Assembly (NCBI GenBank): GCA_021787655.1
Contig: JAJYLM010000138.1
Span: forward strand, 1 to 5,657
Length of the DNA stretch: 5,657 nt
Source: a bacterium
GTDB taxonomy: Bacteria > JAMCPX01
Reading direction: 5' to 3'
The notes beneath the pieces were generated by a model, which saw only the letters and a list, made by a program, of their open reading frames with translations, was not told the DNA's origin and did no database searches. This document shows, in pieces, positions 1 to 5,657 of the stretch (within the stretch, counting starts at the first letter, position 1; each line of letters begins with the position of its first letter). The translations under genes were made by a program, and so were the position numbers.

Positions 1-37
1 GAAAAACCAGAAAGGCGTCAGGTGGTATGCCGTGCCG

Positions 38-181
38 TTATTTACCGGCAATATGAACTTTAATTGGATAAAAAAGTATCACCTTGCTCCTTATGTACTT
101 GAGCCCGGCCTGCTCGAATCATGCTGTCCATTTGTCAAAATAGGCCTGAGTCAATGCATCGTGTTCGTTCAGGTTCTTCAT
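38..181 (-). other. Short minus-strand frame interrupted by one in-frame TGA, directly behind the band-7 gene
   Basis: From ATG at 179-181 the frame reads 20 codons (starting MKNLNEHDALT) to TGA at 119-121, then 26 further sense codons (starting FEQAGLKYIRS) to TAA at 38-40. It is in the same frame as the band-7 gene, whose stop is TGA at 200-202, so two successive TGA codons separate three open stretches. Composition on both sides of the second TGA looks protein-like (aromatic and charged residues). The upstream ribosome binding site is weak (GAAAGG, 12 nt from ATG). It could be a decayed small gene, a 20-residue peptide or chance. I do not recognise a family. Confidence 0.2.
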
Positions 182-199
182 TGCCGACGGAGGCCTTTC

Positions 200-2092
200 T
201 CAACGCTCTCCTTTTTGTTGTTCCTCTTTTTTCGCAGCGTTCTGGGCAACCATCTGGGCAAGCCATGTATTGAACAGGTTGCCGCTTTGCTGGCCTTCGC
301 CGCCTCCGACCAAAACCTGGGGTACGATCTGGATCTTGCCTGCAGCTATCTCCTGGATGAGCTTGATGATCGCGACATTCTGCTGTCCGATGGCCTCTTT
401 CTGTGCGTTGTACGCAGCCGCAACACCGTTGCCCTCCATCTTGCTTTTGTAGGAATTGGCATCGGCAACCAGGATGGTGGCTTCCTTGGTACCCTGCGCT
501 TCGAGGATCACGGAACGCCTCTTTCCGTCTGATTCTTTGACCATGGCCTCGGCCCTGTCGTTATTGATGTCGATGGAGAGCTTGGCGTCGATGACGTCCT
601 TTTGTTTGTCTGCCCGTGCAGATTTTTCCATGACAGCGATGCGTTTTTCCTGCGCCATCGCCTCCTGGTCATACTGGGCTTGCTGCTGGTTCGCTATCTC
701 CTTCTTGGTTTGCGTGTCCAGCAGGTCCTTGGGAATGTCGATATATGCGATGAGCAGGTTCTGGGCCTCGACGTTGTAGTCGGCAAACCGTTCTTTGGCA
801 TGTGCCAGGGCCTCGGTCTGCAGGTCTGTCCGGCTTTGGAAAAAGTCGATCGCCTTTTTCTCGCCGGCCTTGTTTCTGAACGATGAATCGATCAGCGGAT
901 GAACGATCTGATCGATGAGGTTCGCCACGGATCCGAAACGGGCTATGATATAGGCGGCATTCGCCGGCTGTATCCTGATCACCATGCGGACATTGACTTC
1001 CAGCTGAAAGCCGTCCTTGGAGGTCACCTTCAGGGGATCAAAACTGTACAGGACCCCCGCGGCCTTTGCATCCGCCGGTTTCACGCCCTTCACCTCTGTT
1101 CCGATCTTCCCCTCGCTCGCCCAGTCGATGGTAACGGCAGACGTCGGAACGTGGTAGGCCGTAAATGCAATCGCATTCAGATTGTATTTCCCGGGTGCTA
1201 CCGGCTCTCTCCAGATGCCGCGTGTATACTTGTCCGTGATCAGGATCTTTTCGACATCCTCATGAATCGGGCCGTGGAGGTCTCCTTCTTTTAGTGTCGG
1301 CTCGGGTCCGGCCGGTGCCTTCTCCAGCTCGATACCCACGTTGGACCTGATGACTGCAACATATCCCGGTAAGACCTCGGCAACATCAGCGACTTTGATA
1401 TCGAATAAGTTCGGATTGATGTAATAGATACCCGGCTGGAGGGTGTCAAGCTGCGGCCCACGGTATCCTTTTTTGTCGATGAAGAGCTGGCCGTTCTGGA
1501 AAGATTTGTGGTCTACCTCGGTACCGTCATCGTTGAGCGCCTTCGGTGCCACGACGTAACCGGTCGGCAGAGGGATGCCGTCTTTGGCAACGGCGATACC
1601 GATGGTGTTCTCGGTTATCTTCACAGCAGGCGCCCTGGTGATATTGAACAGCACGGTATTGATACGGTAGGTGCCAGGACGGAGGATCCCGACCTGGGGA
1701 CCCTTCTTGCCGTGGTTGGCCAGGAACATCTCGGCATCCTGAAATTGGTTGCACTCGATTTCATCTGCCAGTACCCTGCCCTTGGGCAGCGGTTCGCCGT
1801 CGATCGATTCGACGATGCCGACGCTGTTGATGTCCACCGTTACGACCGGGACCTTGGTAAATGACCAGACGAACGGTATCCTCCAGTAAAGCCCGGGCAT
1901 GAGCGTCATCGCCTGGACCCCGACCTCATCGTGACGTGCGATGATTTGTCCCGCTGGCATCTTTTTGCCGAACATGTTTTTGGTAAGGATGCCGACCTCG
2001 TTTGCCGCGATCAGATAGAAACCCTTGATAATCAACAGAACCAGAATAAGAGCTACACCTGCGACAACAAATTCAAGAATCCCTGCAGTCAT
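200..2092 (-). CDS. Large SPFH/band-7 (flotillin/prohibitin superfamily) membrane-anchored protein with tandem N-terminal modules
   Basis: The 630-residue product has one hydrophobic segment near the N-terminus (about residues 7-29), which probably anchors it in the cytoplasmic membrane. Four related modules follow (about 31-324), each with a VGI-like strand and ending in an x-P-G-x-Y turn (66-69, 139-142, 220-223, 300-303). An SPFH/band-7 core follows, starting near TSKDGFQLEVNVRMVIRI (357-374) and running to about 460. Next comes a long charged, Ala/Gln/Lys/Glu-rich helix, likely coiled coil (about 460-560), then an Ala-rich C-terminal region with a Gly-rich linker (about 595-604) and NLFNTW (605-610). 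SPFH proteins usually form large ring or cage oligomers on membranes and serve as scaffolds; no catalytic motif is visible. The start is supported by AGGAG at 2101-2105, 8 nt before ATG, in an A/T-rich leader. Many flotillins and stomatins are shorter and lack the modular N-terminus. The family call is firm; the cellular role is unknown. Confidence 0.9.
   Translation of the reverse strand: MTAGILEFVVAGVALILVLLIIKGFYLIAANEVGILTKNMFGKKMPAGQIIARHDEVGVQAMTLMPGLYWRIPFVWSFTKVPVVTVDINSVGIVESIDGEPLPKGRVLADEIECNQFQDAEMFLANHGKKGPQVGILRPGTYRINTVLFNITRAPAVKITENTIGIAVAKDGIPLPTGYVVAPKALNDDGTEVDHKSFQNGQLFIDKKGYRGPQLDTLQPGIYYINPNLFDIKVADVAEVLPGYVAVIRSNVGIELEKAPAGPEPTLKEGDLHGPIHEDVEKILITDKYTRGIWREPVAPGKYNLNAIAFTAYHVPTSAVTIDWASEGKIGTEVKGVKPADAKAAGVLYSFDPLKVTSKDGFQLEVNVRMVIRIQPANAAYIIARFGSVANLIDQIVHPLIDSSFRNKAGEKKAIDFFQSRTDLQTEALAHAKERFADYNVEAQNLLIAYIDIPKDLLDTQTKKEIANQQQAQYDQEAMAQEKRIAVMEKSARADKQKDVIDAKLSIDINNDRAEAMVKESDGKRRSVILEAQGTKEATILVADANSYKSKMEGNGVAAAYNAQKEAIGQQNVAIIKLIQEIAAGKIQIVPQVLVGGGEGQQSGNLFNTWLAQMVAQNAAKKEEQQKGER
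1121..2002 (-). repeat. Four tandem protein-level modules within the band-7 gene
   Basis: The repeats are at protein level (residues about 31-324), not DNA level. Modules 2 and 3 are the clearest pair. They share VGI/IGI (91-93, 164-166), DGxPLPxG (98-105, 171-178), an FQ followed by F (117-123, 198-204), GxxGPQ (128-133, 209-214), LxPGxYxIN (137-145, 218-226) and LFxI (148-151, 229-232). Module 1 (from N31) keeps VGI, a KxMPAG version of the PLPxG motif and LMPGLY (64-69). Module 4 (from about 242) keeps VGI (252-254) and VAPGKYNLN (298-306) but has diverged in the middle. The PGxY turns lie 73, 81 and 80 residues apart. The pattern suggests repeated small beta-rich domains produced by internal duplication. 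Boundaries are approximate. Confidence 0.75.
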
Positions 2093-2230
2093 TGCTATTT
2101 CTCCTTTTTATTTATATTTTGAAAAAAGAGAACGTCTGTAAGATGCCTATCAGATTACTTTTTTATTTGCCATGAAAATGACCGATAACGTACTCTTCAT
2201 GAATCTCACCTGCATGCGCGGGGCGATGGC

Positions 2231-2707
2231 TCAGGGAGATGGCCGGGTAAGTCTTTCAATGATCTCACGGTGACCGGAAAATTGTTCGCACAAGGCCTTC
2301 CGGTCGCCCAGTTCGAAATACTTGTACTCGAACGGCGGCTCGCACAGGCAGGTCACCAGGGAGAACGAGCCCGGCTTTGCCGTTTCTGCTGCAAACCATG
2401 TCCCCGGCGGTATCGTAAACCGGGGATTCCGGTCATTCAACTCTACCGTTAGCAGTCCACCGGTTTCGTCATCAAGCACATAGAGGTAAACCGGACTGTT
2501 CCCTGCCTCTCCTGCAACAAAGCTCCACGTTTCTTTGACTGCGATGCGGTGAAAAACAGAGAAGCTGCACTCCTGATCAAGGAGGTAATAGATAGTGGTC
2601 GACCTGTCGTCCCTGAAGTTTTCCCAGAAATACCCGCCTTCCTCTGACAGAGGCTTGAGATGATAGCGTTCTTTCAAAAGGTCTGTCTGAGCCTTTTCGT
2701 TTTTCAT
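2231..2707 (-). CDS. Cupin_5 (DUF985) family protein
   Basis: The 158-residue product matches the DUF985/Cupin_5 family along its whole length, and that length is normal for the family. Visible signatures in order are EGGYFWE (23-29), STTIYYLL (36-43), FSVFHRI (49-55) followed by ExWxFxxG (59-66), IPPGTWFAA (99-107) and PPFEYKYFELGDR (124-136). These form a small single-domain beta-barrel; His53 and Glu59 sit where cupins often place binding-site residues. The physiological substrate of this family is not established, and sugar- or nucleotide-related small molecules have been considered. There is no signal peptide, so it should be cytoplasmic. The ATG at 2707 is the first possible start after an in-frame TAA at 2726-2728. 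No Shine-Dalgarno precedes it; the bases before it read CTCCTCCC, the complement of one. A weak -10-like CATAAT lies at 2725-2730 (minus strand) with no good -35. It may be expressed with a very short leader. Confidence 0.85.
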   Translation of the reverse strand: MKNEKAQTDLLKERYHLKPLSEEGGYFWENFRDDRSTTIYYLLDQECSFSVFHRIAVKETWSFVAGEAGNSPVYLYVLDDETGGLLTVELNDRNPRFTIPPGTWFAAETAKPGSFSLVTCLCEPPFEYKYFELGDRKALCEQFSGHREIIERLTRPSP

Positions 2708-2825
2708 GGGAGGAGTTGTAGCAGATTATGATAGATTTTACCACGGGAGCGCGCTGTGCCCCTCTGTTTATGTTCATCATGCACGGAAACAGAAGATGGA
2801 CGCTTGTGCGGGCTCGTTGGTGTCT

Positions 2826-2854
2826 TTGACATGAGAGGAACGCTCTGGTAGTTG
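2826..2854 (+). promoter_or_regulatory. Candidate sigma-70-type promoter for the SDR gene
   Basis: A perfect -35 hexamer, TTGACA, lies at 2826-2831. Seventeen bases later is TAGTTG (2849-2854), a poor -10, but it is preceded by TGG at 2846-2848, which resembles the TGn of extended -10 promoters. The predicted transcript would start near 2861, just upstream of the AAGGAG at 2871-2876 and the ATG at 2884. Position and orientation fit. The weak -10 keeps confidence low. Confidence 0.35.
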
Positions 2855-2883
2855 ATGGGAGAGAGGGGCAAAGGAGCAGACGT

Positions 2884-3687
2884 ATGGAAGATATAAAAGG
2901 GAGTACGGCTGTTGTGACCGGCGGTGCCAGCGGGATTGGCAGGGCCATTGCCCTTGCACTTTCCCGTGAAGGGTCACGGGTGGTCATTGCCGACCTGGAC
3001 GAAGAAGGCATGGCCGGGACACTGGGTGACATCACCAGTCATGGCGGCGAGGCTGCTGCGATCCGCACCGATGTGTCGGACGCCCGGGACGTCGAGGCTC
3101 TTGCAGAAAAGGCATGGTCCGTGTTCGGGCCGGTCCGCATCGTGTGCAACAACGCGGGTGTTGGTATGTTCGGCGGACTGGAGACCATGACGCTCAGCGA
3201 CTGGACATGGATCATGGGCGTCAATGTCTGGGGGGTTATCCATGGCCTGCTGGCATTCGTCCCCCGCATGATCGAGGAGAAAAAGGGAGGACACATCGTC
3301 AACACCGCGTCGATATCCGGACTTGTTCCCAATGCCTACCTCGGTGCATATACCACAACGAAGTATGCTGTCGTCGGACTGTCAGAGACCCTGCGCAAAG
3401 ACATGCGGGCGTACGGGATCGGTGTCTCGGTCCTGTGTCCCATGGGTGTGGAGACCCGGATAGCGGATGCAGAGCGCAACCGACCCGATAACCTGAAAAA
3501 TCCGGGCGGCCCGTCATTCAGCCCGTCCCTTGATTTTTTAGGCCGGCTCATACCACCCGAACAGGTCGCAGGACGCGTGATCCAGGCCATCAAAAAAAAT
3601 GAGCTCTATATCCTGACCCACAAGGAGTCGATCGATCCGCTTCGCCGCAGGTTCAAACAGATCGAGAATGCCGTTCCATCCGAGTGA
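2884..3687 (+). CDS. Classical short-chain dehydrogenase/reductase (SDR), likely NAD-preferring
   Basis: The 267-residue product has the full classical SDR layout. The dinucleotide-binding turn TGGASGIG is at 12-19. Asp37 ends the second strand (VVIADLD), which usually indicates NAD(H) rather than NADP(H). DV at 63-64 contacts the adenine ring, and NNAG at 89-92 stabilises the central sheet. The catalytic tetrad is Asn114, Ser143 (in NTASISG), Tyr156 and Lys160 (YTTTK). The Rossmann fold ends with a substrate loop after about 190 and a C-terminal tail rich in basic residues. It should be a soluble cytoplasmic oxidoreductase acting on an alcohol or ketone; the substrate cannot be read from the sequence. 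AAGGAG at 2871-2876 lies 7 nt before ATG and fixes the start. It stands alone, divergent from the cupin gene and convergent with the flavoprotein gene, so neighbours give no clue to its pathway. Confidence 0.93.
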   Translation: MEDIKGSTAVVTGGASGIGRAIALALSREGSRVVIADLDEEGMAGTLGDITSHGGEAAAIRTDVSDARDVEALAEKAWSVFGPVRIVCNNAGVGMFGGLETMTLSDWTWIMGVNVWGVIHGLLAFVPRMIEEKKGGHIVNTASISGLVPNAYLGAYTTTKYAVVGLSETLRKDMRAYGIGVSVLCPMGVETRIADAERNRPDNLKNPGGPSFSPSLDFLGRLIPPEQVAGRVIQAIKKNELYILTHKESIDPLRRRFKQIENAVPSE

Positions 3688-3721
3688 GCGCAAGAAGCAT
3701 ATTCAGAAGCAGCGAGGCTGG

Positions 3722-5086
3722 CTATATGGCCTTGCCGGGGTTCATGATGTTGTCCGGGTCGATCAGCCGCTTAATCTCTTTCATGAGACCATGTGCTGCC
3801 GGGGCGAGCTCCTTGGTGATGTAGCCGAGCTTGGTCAGGCCGACCCCGTGTTCACCGGAGATGGTGCCCTGCAGGCTGATGACGAGGTCAAAGACCTGGT
3901 CAACCGCCTTGAGCGCACGCTGGTACTCATCGCTGTCCGGGGCATCGTACAGGATGTTCACATGGATGTTGCCGTCTCCCGCGTGACCGAAGTTTGCGTA
4001 GCGCAGGCCGAGGGAGGCTGAGATACGTTCGACACCGAGGACAAGGTCCGGGAGTTTTGACAACGGAACGACAATGTCTTCATTGAGCTTGAGGGGCTTG
4101 ATCTTTGCCAGCGCCGGTGAAATGGCCCTGCGTGCTGTCCACAGCTTGTCCGCATCTGCCCCGTGCGCGGTCTCGATGGACAGGGAAGACGCTGTGCATA
4201 CTGCCGCAATCTTCTCGAGGGACCGCACGGTCTGGTCCTGATCGCCGTCCACTTCGATGAGCAGGGCAGACCCTGCCCGCGTATCGAATACCTCAGAACC
4301 AAGGTAGGCTGAGACAGCGTGCATGGACGACTGGTCCATGAACTCGATGGCAGAGGGAAGGATCCCTGTGTCGAGTATCCTGGTTACGATAGAAGCAGAC
4401 GTTTTGACGTCCGGGTAGGTTGCAAACAGGGTAGAGCGGGACGCCGGTTTCGGTATGACTCTGAGTATGGCGCGGGTGATGACCCCCAGTGTTCCCTCGG
4501 AACCGATGAACAGGTCCTTCAGATTGTAGCCGACCACTCCCTTGTGCGTATGCCTGCCGAGCCACAGCACGTCGCCCGACGCTATGACAACCTCTATGCC
4601 GAGCACGTAGCTCGATGTGGATCCGTACTTTACCGCCTTGAGACCGCCGGCGTTTTCCGCGATGTTTCCGCCGATGCTCGAAAACTCGCTGCTCGCAGGG
4701 TCCGGGGGATAAAAAAGGCCCTGGTCTTCAAGCGTCTTCTTCAAGGTCCCGGTCACGACCCCGGGTTCGACCTCTGCTGTGAGGTCCGCTTTACTGACGG
4801 ACAGGATGCGGTTCATCTTTTCCATGGAGAGCACGATGCCGCCCTTGACAGGGACCGATCCGCCGGTGAGTCCGGTGCCTGCACCCCGCGGAACAAGAGG
4901 GAGCTTGTACGCTGCTGCGACCCGCACGATACCGGCGACCTCGTCCGCAGTGATCGGGAAGACCACAGCGTCCGGCTTGCCGCTGATACCGGTTGCATCG
5001 TATCCGTACAGGACAAGGGATTCTTTGTCCGTACTGCACCGGTCAGGACATATTTTTTTCAATGCCGTGACAGCAGCCTTGTCCAT
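3722..5086 (-). CDS. glcD: GlcD-type FAD-linked 2-hydroxyacid dehydrogenase (D-lactate/glycolate oxidase family)
   Basis: The 454-residue product is full length for the GlcD/D-lactate dehydrogenase branch of the VAO/PCMH flavoproteins. The FAD-binding half shows PRGAGTGLTGG (66-76), PPDPASSEFSSIGGNIAENA (127-146) and GYNLKDLFIGSEGTLGVIT (186-204). The C-terminal substrate domain shows HAGDGNIHVN (368-377), SGEHGVG (410-416) and the closing IDPDNIMNPGK (442-452). His368, His375 and Glu412 match the divalent-metal ligands of D-2-hydroxyglutarate/D-lactate dehydrogenases, and His413 is the expected catalytic base. It oxidises a D-2-hydroxyacid (lactate, glycolate or 2-hydroxyglutarate) to the 2-oxoacid; which one is not decidable here. 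No GlcE or Fe-S GlcF gene is in view downstream, so its electron acceptor (ETF, a separate Fe-S protein or quinone) is unknown. The ATG lies 6 bp past the stop of the MBL gene, with only a weak AGGG as ribosome binding site, which suggests translational coupling. Confidence 0.9.
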   Translation of the reverse strand: MDKAAVTALKKICPDRCSTDKESLVLYGYDATGISGKPDAVVFPITADEVAGIVRVAAAYKLPLVPRGAGTGLTGGSVPVKGGIVLSMEKMNRILSVSKADLTAEVEPGVVTGTLKKTLEDQGLFYPPDPASSEFSSIGGNIAENAGGLKAVKYGSTSSYVLGIEVVIASGDVLWLGRHTHKGVVGYNLKDLFIGSEGTLGVITRAILRVIPKPASRSTLFATYPDVKTSASIVTRILDTGILPSAIEFMDQSSMHAVSAYLGSEVFDTRAGSALLIEVDGDQDQTVRSLEKIAAVCTASSLSIETAHGADADKLWTARRAISPALAKIKPLKLNEDIVVPLSKLPDLVLGVERISASLGLRYANFGHAGDGNIHVNILYDAPDSDEYQRALKAVDQVFDLVISLQGTISGEHGVGLTKLGYITKELAPAAHGLMKEIKRLIDPDNIMNPGKAI

Positions 5087-5092
5087 GAGACC

Positions 5093-5657
5093 CTAAACCG
5101 CCCTGTAGTAGAGCAGGCCGTCCTGATCGAAGGTCTGCACCATGTCGTGCTGTTCAAGAAGGTCGAGGTGTCCGATGACCTCGGAGGCCGCGAGGAAAAC
5201 GTCCATCTGCTGCAGTTTTTTAAACAGGTTCGTTGTGATCTCGTACGGCGTCATGGGCTTTTGCTGCAGGATGTTGTGGATGCGCATCATGCGCTTGTAG
5301 TGGAAGGTGAGCAGGTTTTTTATGAGTGCCTTGTGATCCGCGATGATCTCGTAATGCCCGGGGTACACGGTTTTGATGTCCATGGTGTAGAGAACGCTGA
5401 GTGATGCGATATACTCGACCAGGCTCTTCCGTCTGCCGCCGTCGATGTTGAGGTCGAGCAGCGGGTTCGGCGAAAGTCTGGAAAGCAGGGTATCTCCGGA
5501 CAGCATGAAACCCTTCTCACGATCATAGAAGCAAACAGACCCGCTGGTGTGACCGGGGGTCAGGATGATCTCGAAGGTGCCGCCGTCGTACCCGATCTGC
5601 ATGCCGCGGTCGATGAAGGACGCCTCGCCGAGCCGGTCAGCCATGGTGTCGAAAAAG
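5093..5657 (-). CDS. MBL-fold metallo-hydrolase, C-terminal part (5' end outside window)
   Basis: The frame stays open to the right edge, so the N-terminus, including the expected HxHxDH zinc motif, lies beyond 5657. Counting from the internal Met at 5642-5644, the visible part has TPGHTSGS (29-36, zinc ligand His32), SGDTLL (49-54, bridging Asp51) and YPGH (94-97, zinc ligand His97). These are the later metal motifs of the metallo-beta-lactamase fold in glyoxalase II/LACTB2-type hydrolases. The last ~65 residues (PMTPYEITTNLF, then LAASEVIGHLDLLEQHDMV) resemble the winged-helix tail of LACTB2-like proteins rather than a glyoxalase II C-terminal domain. Most such enzymes hydrolyse thioesters, phosphodiesters or similar esters; the substrate here is unknown. 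The gene ends in TAG 6 bp before the GlcD-type gene and probably shares its transcript. Whether the Met at 5644 is a start cannot be excluded from this window, but it would leave out the essential zinc motif. Confidence 0.88.
   Translation of the reverse strand, partial: FFDTMADRLGEASFIDRGMQIGYDGGTFEIILTPGHTSGSVCFYDREKGFMLSGDTLLSRLSPNPLLDLNIDGGRRKSLVEYIASLSVLYTMDIKTVYPGHYEIIADHKALIKNLLTFHYKRMMRIHNILQQKPMTPYEITTNLFKKLQQMDVFLAASEVIGHLDLLEQHDMVQTFDQDGLLYYRAV

Noticed and set aside
1..63. Plus-strand frame open from the left edge to TAA at 61-63, possibly the tail of a gene entering from the left.
   Set aside because: Only 20 codons are visible, the other two plus-strand frames are also open at the edge, and no motif is recognisable. 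It cannot be supported.
98..118. Imperfect inverted repeat (GAGC/GCTC with flanking TT/AA) as a terminator for the band-7 gene.
   Set aside because: The stem is short with a bulge and no T-run follows. The T6 at 71-76 (minus strand) is too far away and the pairing before it is mostly G-U wobble.
101..121. The same hairpin as a SECIS element for the TGA at 119-121.
   Set aside because: The loop begins about 8 nt after TGA and the stem is only four solid pairs. Bacterial SECIS elements are longer and place their apical loop further downstream.
32..532. Plus-strand open frame of 166 codons running into the band-7 gene's 3' end.
   Set aside because: Most of it lies antisense to the band-7 coding region, has no family signature and is explained as a shadow of the opposite strand's codon bias.
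2093..2230. Promoter for the band-7 gene in the 138-bp spacer.
   Set aside because: The stretch is A/T-rich on the gene side and has several partial hexamers (for example TTACAG and TATAAA), but none has a good spacing and position. The TATAAA would put the transcript start at the ribosome site. A promoter is likely here but cannot be placed.
2728..2829. Plus-strand ORF of 33 codons in the divergent spacer, preceded by GGAGGAG at 2709-2715.
   Set aside because: The ribosome site is 12 nt from the ATG, longer than usual, and the GGAGGAG is the complement of the bases abutting the cupin start. There is no protein-like pattern, and the frame runs into the candidate SDR promoter.
4319..5404. Plus-strand open frame of 361 codons antisense to the GlcD-type and MBL genes.
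   Set aside because: It spans two well-recognised minus-strand genes and their junction. Its translation is rich in Arg, His and Asp without a domain pattern, typical of an antisense shadow.

Overview
The window is bacterial: compact genes, short intergenic gaps and Shine-Dalgarno sites. It carries five protein-coding genes, one of them cut by the right edge. The families present (a large SPFH/band-7 protein, a Cupin_5 protein, an SDR, a GlcD-type flavoprotein and an MBL-fold hydrolase with a C-terminal helical domain), together with the moderately high GC, would fit an anaerobic delta-proteobacterium (Desulfobacterota) or a Nitrospirota-like lineage. This placement is a guess from general character; nothing in the window fixes the taxon. 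No tRNA, rRNA, CRISPR array, insertion sequence or phage gene is visible.

Layout from left to right. Positions 1-199 hold no convincing gene, but they contain a short minus-strand frame, interrupted by TGA, directly behind the band-7 gene. Positions 200-2092 (minus) encode a 630-residue membrane-anchored SPFH protein whose N-terminal half is built from four tandem modules. Positions 2231-2707 (minus) encode a Cupin_5 (DUF985) protein. A 176-bp divergent spacer with a candidate promoter leads to a plus-strand SDR oxidoreductase (2884-3687). Converging on it across a 34-bp gap is a minus-strand pair: an MBL-fold hydrolase (entering from beyond 5657, ending at 5093) followed after 6 bp by a GlcD-type FAD-linked 2-hydroxyacid dehydrogenase (5086-3722).

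How the genes may work together. The MBL and GlcD genes look co-transcribed and probably translationally coupled. A hydrolase that releases a hydroxyacid, followed by a flavoprotein that oxidises it, is a reasonable but unproven reading. The SDR is a separate single-gene unit. The cupin and band-7 genes face the same way, but 138 bp separates them and the band-7 gene has its own strong ribosome binding site, so they are probably not tightly linked.

The most interesting item is the band-7 protein. Its order of parts (repeated beta-type modules, SPFH core, long helical segment, short C-terminal tail with NLFNT) recalls the eukaryotic major vault protein. The resemblance is from memory and has not been tested.
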